Shown: piece by piece, positions 1 to 7,764 of the stretch | Layout: every line of letters begins with the position of its first letter | Numbering within the stretch: the first letter of the stretch is position 1 | NCBI GenBank assembly: GCA_049514335.1 | Contig: JBEKVE010000075.1 | Location: 1-17,422 of the forward strand | Direction: 5' to 3' | Length of the DNA stretch: 17,422 nucleotides | Source of the DNA: JBEKVE01 sp049514335 | GTDB taxonomy: Bacteria > Actinomycetota > Acidimicrobiia > Acidimicrobiales > UBA8190 | Notes under the pieces: model-generated | Databases searched by the model: none | Seen by the model: only the letters and a program-made list of their open reading frames with translations | What the model was told of the DNA's origin: nothing | Program-made: the position numbers and the translations under genes

Positions 1-141
1 AGAGGTTCTGGAGTAATCCCATGCCCAGGTAACGCTTTCCGGCACCGAAGTGTTCCACCGGCGGGCCGTTCGCGACCGTTTTGCTAACGTCGCGTCAGAA
101 ACGCTCCTGACCAGGGACCTTTTCTCGCCGCCCGCACCGAC

Positions 142-1341
142 ATGGATCTCCACGACACCCCCGAAGACGCCGCCTTCCGAGCCGAGGCTCGCGCCTGGCT
201 GGAGGCCAACCTGACCGGCGAGTTCGCCGTCGCCCGGGGTCTCGGGCGGATGGGGCTCCAGCACGAGGGCCGCGAGCTGCGCCAGGCCTGGGAGCGGCGC
301 CTCGGCGAAGCGGGGTGGACCTGCGTGGGCTGGCCGACGGAGTACGGAGGCAAGGGCGCCCCGGTGTCGCAGCAGGTCATCTGGAACGAGGAGTACGTGC
401 GGGCCGACGCCCCCGCCCGCGTCAACGTCATGGGCGAGGGGCTGCTCGGGCCCACGCTCATCGCCTACGGCACCGACGAGCAGAAGCGCCGCTTCCTCCC
501 CGGGATCACGCGGGGCACCGAGCTGTGGTGCCAGGGGTATTCGGAGCCCGACGCCGGGTCGGACCTCGCCAACGTGCAGACCAGGGCGGTGCACGACGGC
601 GACGAATGGGTGGTGACCGGGCAGAAGCTGTGGACCTCGTACGCCCAGTGGGCCGACTGGTGCTTCGTGGTGTGCCGCACCGATCCCACCGCGCTGCGCC
701 ACAAAGGACTGTCGTACCTGCTCGTCCCGATGAAGCAGCCTGGCGTGGAAGTGCGCCCCATCCGCCAGGTGACCGGGACCTCGGAGTTCAACGAGGTCTT
801 CTTCGACGGCGCCCGCACCTCTGCCGACCTGGTGGTGGGCGAGGTCAATGACGGATGGCGCGTGGCGCTCGCCACGCTTGCGTTCGAACGCGGCGTCGGC
901 CTCCTGGGTGACGTGGTCGGGTTCGGGAAAGAGCTCGACCAGGTGCTCGACCTGGCGCGCAGGACCGGACGCTCGGCCGACCCGGTGATGCGCCAACGCC
1001 TGGCCGATGCCTGGGTGCGGCTCTTCATCTTGCGCCTGAACACGTTGCGCTCGCTGACGGGGGTGGACGGCCCGGTGGCACCGCCGCAAGCCTCCATCGC
1101 CAAGCTCTTCTGGTCCACGTGGCACCGCGACCTCGGGGAGCTGGCCATGGATCTCCTCGGCATGGCCGCCTCGGTGGCCGAGGCACCGCCCTACGAGCTC
1201 GGCGATCTGCAGCGCATGTTCCTGTTCAGCCGGGCTGACACCATCTACGGCGGCTCGAACGAGATCCAGCACAACATCATCGGCGAACGGGTCCTCGGAC
1301 TTCCGCCCGAGCCCAAGGTCGCCGCGAAGGGAGCACCGTGA
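142..1341 (+). CDS. fadE30: Acyl-CoA dehydrogenase, FadE30-like (steroid ring C/D degradation)
   Basis: A 399-residue FAD-dependent acyl-CoA dehydrogenase of normal length. Visible landmarks are the flavin/substrate segment CQGYSEPDAGSD (residues 130-141), the beta-domain stretch TGQKLWTS (159-166), FNEVFFDGART (216-226) and the C-terminal IYGGSNEIQ (368-376). From memory of the family, the closest match is mycobacterial FadE30 (Rv3560c), which shares GYSEP.AGSD, RH.GLSYLLVP, EFNEVFFD.AR and ADTIYGGSNEIQ. FadE30 is implicated in dehydrogenating HIP-CoA-type intermediates of steroid ring C/D breakdown. The MCAD-type catalytic Glu position (YEGT) is Gly here, and Glu249 in AFERG is the likely base, as in isovaleryl-CoA dehydrogenase. 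The stop overlaps the GTG of the next gene by 4 bases, so the two are probably co-translated. No Shine-Dalgarno precedes the ATG; a weak TAACGT at 85-90 could be a -10. No KstR2-like operator was seen in the 141 upstream bases. Confidence 0.85.
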   Translation: MDLHDTPEDAAFRAEARAWLEANLTGEFAVARGLGRMGLQHEGRELRQAWERRLGEAGWTCVGWPTEYGGKGAPVSQQVIWNEEYVRADAPARVNVMGEGLLGPTLIAYGTDEQKRRFLPGITRGTELWCQGYSEPDAGSDLANVQTRAVHDGDEWVVTGQKLWTSYAQWADWCFVVCRTDPTALRHKGLSYLLVPMKQPGVEVRPIRQVTGTSEFNEVFFDGARTSADLVVGEVNDGWRVALATLAFERGVGLLGDVVGFGKELDQVLDLARRTGRSADPVMRQRLADAWVRLFILRLNTLRSLTGVDGPVAPPQASIAKLFWSTWHRDLGELAMDLLGMAASVAEAPPYELGDLQRMFLFSRADTIYGGSNEIQHNIIGERVLGLPPEPKVAAKGAP

Positions 1342-2147
1342 CCATCCCCACGCCCGAGCCATCACGGTCCGCCACACCACCCACACCCCCTCTTCCCCAC
1401 GCCCTGCTCGAGGGCAAGGTTGTGGTCGTGACGGCGGCGGCGGGAACCGGTATCGGGTTCGCCACGGCCAAGCGCTGTGTCGAAGAGGGTGCCGTGGTCG
1501 TCATCTCCGACGCCCACGAGCGGCGACTGGGCGAGGCCGCCGACGCGCTGGCCGAGGTGACGGGCTCGAGGCCCCTGGCGGTTCCCTGCAACGTCACGGT
1601 CGAGTCCGACGTGCAGCACCTGTACGACGCAGCAGTGACAGAGCACGGGCGCATCGACGTGACCGTGAACAACGCCGGTCTGGGCGGCAACGCGTCGGTG
1701 GTCGACATGACCGACGAGCAGTGGTCGACGGTTCTCGACATCACCCTCACCGGGACCTTCCGCTGCATGCGGGCCGCGTTGCGCCACATGTACACCCAAG
1801 GAGGCGGCGTGGTGGTCAACAACTCCTCCGTCCTCGGATGGCGGGCCCAGGCCGACCAGGCCCATTACGCGGCGGCCAAGGCAGGCGTCATGGCGCTCAC
1901 CCGCTGCGCCGCGGTGGAGGCCGCCCCCCACGGGGTGCGCGTCAACGCGGTGGCGCCCAGCCTGGTGCTGCACCCCTTCCTCAACCGCGTCTTCCCCGAC
2001 GACGAGCTGGAGCGCCTGCGCCAGGCCGAGCTGTTCGGGCGGTCGGCCGAGACGTGGGAGGTGGCCAACGTGATCGTCTTCCTGGCCGGCGACTACTCGT
2101 CCTACCTGAGCGGCGAGATCGTGTCGGTGTCGAGCCAGCACCCCTGA
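1338..2147 (+). CDS. ipdF: SDR family dehydrogenase, IpdF-like (steroid ring C/D degradation)
   Basis: A 269-residue short-chain dehydrogenase/reductase. It has the nucleotide-binding motif TAAAGTGIG (residues 32-40), NNAG (111-114), catalytic Ser164 in NNSSVLGWRAQ, and Tyr177 with Lys181 in HYAAAKAG. The ending SSYLSGEIVSVSSQHP closely resembles mycobacterial IpdF (Rv3559c), as does the unusual AAAGTGIG loop. IpdF is required for catabolism of the 5-hydroxy form of HIP and is thought to oxidise the ring hydroxyl of the CoA ester. The GTG start overlaps the fadE30-like stop (GTGA), the same fadE30-ipdF pairing seen in mycobacteria. The first 22 residues form a proline-rich tail before the fold begins at LLEGKVVVV. 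Family assignment is strong. Orthology rests on recalled sequence similarity plus the neighbours. Confidence 0.85.
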   Translation: MTIPTPEPSRSATPPTPPLPHALLEGKVVVVTAAAGTGIGFATAKRCVEEGAVVVISDAHERRLGEAADALAEVTGSRPLAVPCNVTVESDVQHLYDAAVTEHGRIDVTVNNAGLGGNASVVDMTDEQWSTVLDITLTGTFRCMRAALRHMYTQGGGVVVNNSSVLGWRAQADQAHYAAAKAGVMALTRCAAVEAAPHGVRVNAVAPSLVLHPFLNRVFPDDELERLRQAELFGRSAETWEVANVIVFLAGDYSSYLSGEIVSVSSQHP

Positions 2148-2167
2148 GGCGCCCGTCGAGCTCGCCG

Positions 2168-2899
2168 CTACTGCTGCTCGGTCGGCCGGATCAGCATCTC
2201 GTTGACCGCCACGTGGCGTGGGCGGGTCACGATGTAGGCGACAGCGTCGGCGATGTCACCGGCCTGCATGCGCTCCACTCCGCTGAAGCGGCTGCGCATG
2301 GACTCGAGCACCTCGGGGCGGTTGTGGCCGGCCAGCTCCGTGGCGGTGGCCCCCGGTTCGACGAGCGAGATCCGCACGTGGCGCTTGGCCACCTCCTGGC
2401 GCAGGGACTCGCTGAACGCCCCCACGCCGTGCTTGGTCAGGTTGTAGACGCCGCTTCCCTCCCGCGGCACCCGTCCCGCCACCGAGCTGATGTTGACCAT
2501 GTCCGCCACCCCTCGTGGACCGTCCTCGGCCGCCTGGATGAGATGGGGCAACGCCGCGTGGGCGCAGTAGAGGAGGCCGAGCACGTTGATCTCGACCATG
2601 CGCTGCCACTCCGACAACGGCGCCCCTTCCACGGGGCCGAGGAGCATGACGCCGGCGTTGTTGACCAGTGTGTCGAGCCGGCCCAGCTCCGCCACGGTGC
2701 GGGCGAGGGCTTCCAGGCGCTCGACGCGTCGGGCCGCCAGAGCCACCGATGCGCCCAGGGCGGCGAGGGTGCCGGCACTGGCCTCACCGATCCCGCTGGA
2801 GGCCCCGGTCACGAGGGCCACCGTGCCCTGCAGCGGTGCGCTGCCGTGCCGACCGCCCCCGGCGGTGGGGGTGGGCTCGAGGGTCGAGTGCTCGGTCAT
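2168..2899 (-). CDS. Classical SDR oxidoreductase with an internal ~30-residue deletion
   Basis: A 243-residue SDR that converges on the ipdF-like gene with a 20-bp gap. It keeps TGASSGIG (residues 31-38), NNAG (80-83), NISSVAG (136-142), Tyr152 and Lys156 (YNLTK), and a typical C-terminus (YIVTRPRHVAVNEMLIRPTE). The spacing from the glycine motif to NNAG is only 49 residues, against 79 in the neighbouring IpdF-like SDR. The join reads LEALARTVAELGRLD, so the strand and loop that normally carry a DVTD-type adenine-contacting motif are absent. Reading frame is kept. The protein may be inactive, altered in cofactor binding, or an assembly artefact. An AGGGAG ribosome site lies about 5 bases before the ATG. 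The substrate is unknown. It is transcribed divergently from the downstream small gene. Confidence 0.8.
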   Translation of the reverse strand: MTEHSTLEPTPTAGGGRHGSAPLQGTVALVTGASSGIGEASAGTLAALGASVALAARRVERLEALARTVAELGRLDTLVNNAGVMLLGPVEGAPLSEWQRMVEINVLGLLYCAHAALPHLIQAAEDGPRGVADMVNISSVAGRVPREGSGVYNLTKHGVGAFSESLRQEVAKRHVRISLVEPGATATELAGHNRPEVLESMRSRFSGVERMQAGDIADAVAYIVTRPRHVAVNEMLIRPTEQQ

Positions 2900-3132
2900 G
2901 TGCTCCCTGCTGCGGTCGAGGGTGGGCGCGGTCGGTGGCCTCCGCTCAGATTACGGGTACCCCGTGGCGGGTTCTTCAACCGGCCTGCCGTGGGTTGCGG
3001 GCACTGTCACCGACCGACCCTCCTGCCCACACCACCGTCAAGGTGCAGGTCGGGGCCCCGGTCACCCCCGGTGTCGGCCGATGGGGCCGAGGATGCTTGC
3101 TTCGGGCCCGGCGGCGTGTTCGCGTGGACGAC

Positions 3133-3369
3133 ATGGCATCGGGAGCGCTTCGCCGGGAGATCGACGACATCTTGAACGAGTCAGCGGGGAGCAGCTTCCT
3201 GGGCCAGGCCGCCATCGTGAACAAGGGGTTCCCCGGCGACTTCGGCAACGACAAGCTCCTGCGCCTCACCGTGAAGCTCTTCGAGGGCATCCGACAGTCA
3301 CTCGACCGCCTGGCGGTCGAGATCGAGGACCTCGGTAGCCGCGTGGCCGACCTCGAGGGCAGCTCCTAA
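3133..3369 (+). CDS. Small uncharacterised protein with a predicted C-terminal coiled helix
   Basis: A 78-residue protein not recognised as any named family. It begins MASGALRREIDDILNE (helix-like), has a Gly/Phe-rich middle (NKGFPGDFGNDK, residues 30-41), then a long amphipathic stretch from about residue 42 to 76 with regularly spaced Leu/Ile/Val (RQSLDRLAVEIEDLGSRV), which suggests a coiled coil or helical dimer. No signal peptide, cysteine pair or membrane segment is visible. It lies on the same strand as the fadD3-like gene, 56 bases upstream of it. The ATG at 3133 is preceded by GGACGAC, a weak ribosome site. An in-frame GTG at 3124 would add three residues. The frame also stays open far upstream, but that part reads as arginine- and proline-rich shadow sequence. 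Being a real gene is likely but not proven. Confidence 0.55.
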   Translation: MASGALRREIDDILNESAGSSFLGQAAIVNKGFPGDFGNDKLLRLTVKLFEGIRQSLDRLAVEIEDLGSRVADLEGSS

Positions 3370-3413
3370 GCGATCGAGGGCACCGCCCCGACGCCCCCAG
3401 AACGCCATGGCGG

Positions 3414-3419
3414 TACTGT
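3414..3419 (+). promoter_or_regulatory. Candidate -10 box of a leaderless fadD3-like transcript
   Basis: TACTGT fits the actinobacterial TANNNT -10 pattern and occupies exactly -12 to -7 relative to the GTG start at 3426. No Shine-Dalgarno lies between the box and the start. This is the arrangement expected of a leaderless mRNA. No convincing -35 is visible. The call is from sequence pattern only. Confidence 0.4.
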
Positions 3420-3425
3420 GACGCC

Positions 3426-5183
3426 GTGTCAGAAACGACGCAGGGCAAGTCGCCCCGGGGAGCCGAGGCAGCCGACACCGTGGACCCGGCTGAGGACCCC
3501 CGCGGCGACCTGCGCTGGGTGTCGATCCCGGGGTTGGTGGCCGACGCCGCCGCCCGCTTCGGCGAGGCCGAGGCCATCGTCGACGGGTCCGTACGCCTGT
3601 CCTTTGCCCAGCTCGAAGAGGAGGCCATCGCCGCCACCGCGGCGGCCATGGCGGCCGGCATCCACCCCGGCGACCGGGTGGCGCTGTGGGCTCCCAACGT
3701 GGCCGAGTGGGTGGTCGCCGCCCTGGGCCTGACCGGAGCGGGTGCCGCCCTCGTGCCCCTCAACACCCGCTTCAAGGGTCCCGAGGCCGCCTACGTCCTG
3801 CGGCGGTCGGGAGCGCGTGCCCTGTTCACGGTGCGGGGTTTTCTCGGCACCGACTACCCCGCCCTGCTCGAGGGCGAGGACGTGCCCGACCTCGAGCGCA
3901 TCGTGCTCCTGCGCGACGACGGTGGGCCATCGAGTGCGTGCACGGCCTCCGACGAGGTCCCCGTGTTCGGGTGGGACGAATTCCTGTCCGCCGGCGGGGG
4001 CGTGGTGGAAGGGACTGACGGAGTGGTCGGGACCCCCGTCGACGAGCGCGCCGTGCGGGCCCGCTGGGCCGAGGTACGCGGCGAGGACCTCTCCGACGTC
4101 ATCTTCACGTCGGGGACCACGGGCCGGCCCAAGGGCGCCATGACGACCCACGCCCAGACGTTGCGCACCTTCGCCACGTGGGCGTCGATCGTGGGCCTGG
4201 CCGAGGGCGACCGCTACCTGGTGGTGAACCCGTTCTTCCACACCTTCGGCTACAAGGCCGGTGTGATCGCCTGCCTGGCGCAGGGGGCGACGATCGTTCC
4301 GGAAGCGGTGTTCGACGTGGACACGGTGCTCGCCACGGTGGCGGCCGAGCACATCACGGTGCTGCCCGGACCGCCCACCCTCTACCAGTCGATACTCGAC
4401 CACCCCCGTCGCCACGACCACGACCTGTCGAGCCTGCGCCTGGCCGTCACCGGCGCGGCCGTCGTCCCCGTCGAGCTGGTGCGGCGCATGTCCACCGAGC
4501 TCGGGTTCTCCACCGTCCTCACCGCCTATGGCCTCACCGAGTCCACGGGCACGGTCACCATGTGCCGGCGCGGGGACGACCCCGAGACCGTCGCCACCAC
4601 CTCGGGACGCGCCATCCCCGGCCTCGAGGTGCGCGTGGTCGACGACAAGGGGGCCGAGCTGGCCCGGGGCGCGCCGGGGGAGATCGTGGTGCGCGGCTAC
4701 ACCGTGGTGCAGGGCTACTTCGAAGATCCCGAGGCCACCGCCGAGGCCATCGACGCCGACGGATGGCTGCACACCGGCGACATCGGGGTCATGGACGATG
4801 CCGGCAACGTGCGCATCACCGACCGCAAGAAGGACATGTTCATCGTGGGCGGCTTCAACGCCTACCCGGCCGAGATCGAGGCAGCCCTCACGGGACATCC
4901 GGCGGTGGCCCAGGCGGCGGTTGTGGGCGTGCCCGACGAGCGCCTGGGCGAGGTGGGGTGCGCCTTCGTGGTGCTGCGTCCCGGGGCGACGCGCTCAGAC
5001 GACGGCGAGGCTGACGGCGGCCTGCCCGGACAGATCGTGGCCTGGGCCAGGGACAACATGGCCAACTACAAGGTGCCGCGGCGGGTGGTGGTGGTGGAGA
5101 CGCTTCCCACCAACGCCAGTGGCAAGGTGCTCAAGACCGAACTTCGGGCGCGGCTCGCGCCCGGCTCCGGGAAAGGAAGCTGA
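3426..5183 (+). CDS. fadD3: Acyl-CoA synthetase, FadD3-like (HIP-CoA ligase)
   Basis: A 585-residue adenylate-forming (ANL) enzyme with every core motif: P-loop-like TSGTTGRPKG (residues 228-237), YGLTES (368-373), HTGD (449-452), the hinge region ITDRKKDMFIVGG (464-476), and the A10 lysine Lys567 in PTNASGK. It resembles mycobacterial FadD3 (Rv3561) in PFFHTFGYKAG, LPGPPTLYQS.LDHP, LTAYGLTE and GGFNAYPAE. FadD3 makes the CoA thioester of the steroid remnant HIP using ATP. The protein is longer than mycobacterial FadD3 (about 500 residues) because of a ~33-residue charged N-terminal tail and a longer segment around residues 163-215. The start GTG has a -10-like TACTGT just upstream. The TGA stop shares its last base with the ATG of the alcohol dehydrogenase gene. 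Confidence 0.87.
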   Translation: MSETTQGKSPRGAEAADTVDPAEDPRGDLRWVSIPGLVADAAARFGEAEAIVDGSVRLSFAQLEEEAIAATAAAMAAGIHPGDRVALWAPNVAEWVVAALGLTGAGAALVPLNTRFKGPEAAYVLRRSGARALFTVRGFLGTDYPALLEGEDVPDLERIVLLRDDGGPSSACTASDEVPVFGWDEFLSAGGGVVEGTDGVVGTPVDERAVRARWAEVRGEDLSDVIFTSGTTGRPKGAMTTHAQTLRTFATWASIVGLAEGDRYLVVNPFFHTFGYKAGVIACLAQGATIVPEAVFDVDTVLATVAAEHITVLPGPPTLYQSILDHPRRHDHDLSSLRLAVTGAAVVPVELVRRMSTELGFSTVLTAYGLTESTGTVTMCRRGDDPETVATTSGRAIPGLEVRVVDDKGAELARGAPGEIVVRGYTVVQGYFEDPEATAEAIDADGWLHTGDIGVMDDAGNVRITDRKKDMFIVGGFNAYPAEIEAALTGHPAVAQAAVVGVPDERLGEVGCAFVVLRPGATRSDDGEADGGLPGQIVAWARDNMANYKVPRRVVVVETLPTNASGKVLKTELRARLAPGSGKGS

Positions 5184-6286
5184 TGCGAGGGATCGTCTAC
5201 ACCGGTTCGGACGCCGAGGTCACCGACAAGCTCGAGGTGGCCGAGCCCGGCCCCACCGAGGTCAAGGTCAAGATCGTGGCGGCGGGGGTGTGCCACTCCG
5301 ACCTGTCGGTCCTCGACGGCACCATCCCCTGGAAGGCACCCTCCGTGCTCGGCCACGAGGGGGCGGGGATCGTGGACGCCGTCGGTTCGTCGGTGCGGTC
5401 GGTGAAGCCCGGCGACCACGTCGTCATCGCCACTCTGGCCAGCTGCGGCACCTGCCGGGCGTGCAACACCGGGCACCCCACCATGTGCATCCGGAGCCTC
5501 GGCAACGTGTCCACGCCCTTCACCTACAACGGCGAGCCGGCGTCGAACTTCGCCGCCGCCTCGGTGTTCGCCGAGTACACCATCGTCCAAGAGGTCCAGG
5601 CCGTCCGCATCTCCAAGGACGTGCCCTTCACCTCGGCCTGCCTCATCGGCTGCGGTGTCCTCACCGGCGTGGGCTCGGTCCTCAACCGGGCCAAGGTCAG
5701 TCCCGGTGAGACCGCGGCGGTCTTCGGCGTGGGCGGGGTGGGCCTGAACGTCATCCAGGCGCTGCGCCTCTCGGCCGCCAGCCGCATCGTGGCGGTGGAC
5801 ACGGTGGCCTCGAAGGAAGGTCTCGCCCGGCAGTTCGGCGCCACCCACTTCATCGACGCCAGCCAGGCCGACGCGGTGGAGGAGATCAAGAAGATCGTCC
5901 CCCACGGCCCGCAGTCCATGGGCCGCGCTCTCGGGCCCGGCGGCGTCACGTGGTCCTTCGACTGCGTGGGCCACCCCGCCGTGCTGCGCAACGCCATCGA
6001 CGCACTCGACTGGGGGGGCACGGCCGTGGCCATCGGTGTGCCGCCCCGGGGCAGCGAGGTGAGCGTCGACATCAACAACCTCGCCTACGTCGACCGGGGC
6101 CTGCTCGGATGCCGCTACGGCGCCAGCCGCCCGCACCACGACATCCCCCTCATGGTGGAGCTCTACCTGTCGGGCAAGCTCATGCTCGACGAGCTGGTCA
6201 CCGAGACCAAGCCCCTCGAGGGGTTCCGCGACATCGTGGCCGACATGCACGACGGCAAGCTGGCGCGCGGCGTGCTCACCCTGTAG
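5183..6286 (+). CDS. Zinc-dependent alcohol dehydrogenase (MDR, class III-like)
   Basis: A 367-residue medium-chain dehydrogenase with both zinc sites visible. Probable catalytic ligands are Cys37 (AGVCHSD), His58-Glu59 (GHEG) and Cys157 (IGCGV). Structural zinc ligands are Cys88, Cys91, Cys94 and Cys102, with classic C-x2-C-x2-C-x7-C spacing. The NAD-binding GVGGVG spans residues 182-187, with Asp206 ending the next strand, which favours NAD over NADP. It starts at an ATG overlapping the fadD3-like stop by one base, with AAAGGAAG at 5172-5179 as ribosome site, so the two are co-transcribed. The overall type matches actinobacterial alcohol dehydrogenases of the AdhD group. The substrate is not known: a role on a steroid side-chain or CoA-linked alcohol is suggested only by the neighbours. 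Confidence 0.85.
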   Translation: MRGIVYTGSDAEVTDKLEVAEPGPTEVKVKIVAAGVCHSDLSVLDGTIPWKAPSVLGHEGAGIVDAVGSSVRSVKPGDHVVIATLASCGTCRACNTGHPTMCIRSLGNVSTPFTYNGEPASNFAAASVFAEYTIVQEVQAVRISKDVPFTSACLIGCGVLTGVGSVLNRAKVSPGETAAVFGVGGVGLNVIQALRLSAASRIVAVDTVASKEGLARQFGATHFIDASQADAVEEIKKIVPHGPQSMGRALGPGGVTWSFDCVGHPAVLRNAIDALDWGGTAVAIGVPPRGSEVSVDINNLAYVDRGLLGCRYGASRPHHDIPLMVELYLSGKLMLDELVTETKPLEGFRDIVADMHDGKLARGVLTL

Positions 6287-6354
6287 CGGCCGGCTCCGCC
6301 AGAGACTAGGAATGTCCTGGCCCGGGGCATAGCGCCCACAGCCCCGACGACGAC

Positions 6355-6362
6355 AGGAGGTG
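6355..6362 (+). promoter_or_regulatory. Strong ribosome binding site for the WS/DGAT gene
   Basis: AGGAGGTG lies just before the GTG start at 6367, with six bases between AGGAGG and the start codon. It is the best Shine-Dalgarno in the window and fixes this start over other frames. The 80-bp gap after the alcohol dehydrogenase shows no clear terminator. Confidence 0.8.
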
Positions 6363-6366
6363 CACG

Positions 6367-7764
6367 GTGACCCTCGACCGGTTGAGCCCGCTCGACGCCT
6401 CGTTCCTCCACATCGAGGACGACGTCAGCCACATGCACATCGCCGTGGTGTCGATCTTCGAGGGCCCCGCGCCCCGCTACAGCGACGTCGTGAACCTGGT
6501 GCGGGGAAAGCTCCCCCTCGTTCCCCGCTACCGCCAGGTGGTGCGCTTCGTCCCCCTGGAGCTCGGCCGGCCGGTGTGGGTGGACGACCCGCACTTCAAC
6601 ATCGACTACCACCTCCGCCACAGCGCCCTGCCCGCCCCCGGCGGCGACGCCGAGCTGCGGGCTCTCGTCGGGCGGGTCATGGCCCAGCAGCTCGACCGGT
6701 CCAAACCCCTGTGGGAGATCTGGATGGTGGAGGGCGTGGCCGGGGGGCGGTGGGCCCTTCTGTCCAAGACCCACCACGCCCTTGTGGACGGGGTGGCCGG
6801 CACCGACCTGCTGGCCGTCCTCATGGACACGAGCCCGCAGACCGCCCCGCCCGTGCCCGACGACTGGAGACCGCAGCCCGCTCCGAGCGGCGCCCGTCTC
6901 GTCCTCGGGTCCGTGGCCGACCTGGCGGCGAGCCCGTACGAGCAGCTCCGGGCCGTACGGGCGAGCACGCGGGTGCCGCGCCTGGCGCTGTCGCGGGCGA
7001 CGGACGTGGCCCGCGGCCTGTCCTCGCTGGCCGGGCTGGTGCGGCCCACACCGATGTCGAGCCTGAACGGGCCGCTCGGCCCGCACCGTCGCTACGCCTG
7101 GGCGTCGGCGTCGGTGGACGACATCAAGCGGGTGCGCAAGGGCCTCGGCGGTGCCTTCAACGACGTCGTGCTGGCCGCCATAACGTCGGGGTTCCGCGAC
7201 CTGCTGCTGTCGCGTGGCGAGTCGGTGGACCGCGTGGTGCGCACGCTCGTGCCCGTGTCGGTGCGGGCCCGCGACACCGAGGGCGTGGCCGTGGGAGACG
7301 GCACGCTGCACAACAGGGTGTCGGCCATGTTCGCCGAGCTTCCCGTGGGGATCGAAGACCCGGCCGAGCGCCTCCGGGTCATCTCCCGACAGATGGACGG
7401 GTTGAAGGAGTCCAAGGAGGCGGTGGCGGGGGAGGCGCTCACCTCGCTGTCGGGGTTCGCCCCACCCATGCTCCTGGCGCTCGGCATGCGCCTCGCCACC
7501 CGGGTCGCCCAGCGCAACGTCAACACCGTCACCACCAACGTGCCGGGCCCGCAGCTGCCGCTGTACATGGCGGGACGGCGCATGATCGCCGCCTACCCCT
7601 ACGTGCCCCTGGCGGGCCAGGTGCGGGTGGGCGTGGCCATCTTCTCCTACGACGGGCAGGTGACCTTCGGCATCACCGGCGACTGGGACACGACAGAAGA
7701 TCTGGACGTGCTCTCGACCGGCATCGAGCAGGGTATGCGCACCCTGCTCGAGCTGTGTCTGTGA
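6367..7764 (+). CDS. Wax ester synthase / diacylglycerol acyltransferase (WS/DGAT)
   Basis: A 465-residue WS/DGAT-family acyltransferase of usual length. The catalytic motif HHALVDG sits at residues 136-142 (HHxxxDG), preceded by PLWE (114-117). The N-terminal LDASFLHIEDDVSHMHI and the later TNVPGPQLPLYMAGRR segment are typical of the family. These enzymes esterify acyl-CoA onto fatty alcohols or diacylglycerol to make storage wax esters or triacylglycerol, usually at the membrane. Many actinobacteria carry several copies, and individual substrates cannot be told from sequence. It has a strong ribosome site, and its TGA overlaps the GTG of the next gene, so it is translated together with a Ddn-like protein. 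Its place after steroid and acyl-CoA genes fits a lipid-metabolism neighbourhood (inference). Confidence 0.93.
   Translation: MTLDRLSPLDASFLHIEDDVSHMHIAVVSIFEGPAPRYSDVVNLVRGKLPLVPRYRQVVRFVPLELGRPVWVDDPHFNIDYHLRHSALPAPGGDAELRALVGRVMAQQLDRSKPLWEIWMVEGVAGGRWALLSKTHHALVDGVAGTDLLAVLMDTSPQTAPPVPDDWRPQPAPSGARLVLGSVADLAASPYEQLRAVRASTRVPRLALSRATDVARGLSSLAGLVRPTPMSSLNGPLGPHRRYAWASASVDDIKRVRKGLGGAFNDVVLAAITSGFRDLLLSRGESVDRVVRTLVPVSVRARDTEGVAVGDGTLHNRVSAMFAELPVGIEDPAERLRVISRQMDGLKESKEAVAGEALTSLSGFAPPMLLALGMRLATRVAQRNVNTVTTNVPGPQLPLYMAGRRMIAAYPYVPLAGQVRVGVAIFSYDGQVTFGITGDWDTTEDLDVLSTGIEQGMRTLLELCL

Noticed and set aside
1..141. Possible KstR2 operator upstream of the fadE30-like gene.
   Set aside because: No AnCAAGnnCTTGnT-like palindrome is present in this stretch, nor in the gap before the fadD3-like gene.
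3051..3060. Palindrome CGGGGCCCCG between the SDR and the small gene, considered as a terminator or operator.
   Set aside because: It has no loop or T-run and is easily expected in DNA this GC-rich.
3429..4898. A 489-residue minus-strand open frame within the fadD3-like gene.
   Set aside because: The sense strand encodes a full ANL enzyme. The antisense product has no recognisable motif and is rich in His, Gly and Val repeats.
6360..7760. Open frame running into the Ddn-like gene, giving an apparent 641-residue fusion.
   Set aside because: Residues before the GTG at 7761 are out-of-frame WS/DGAT sequence with shadow composition. Only the last 174 codons show family motifs.
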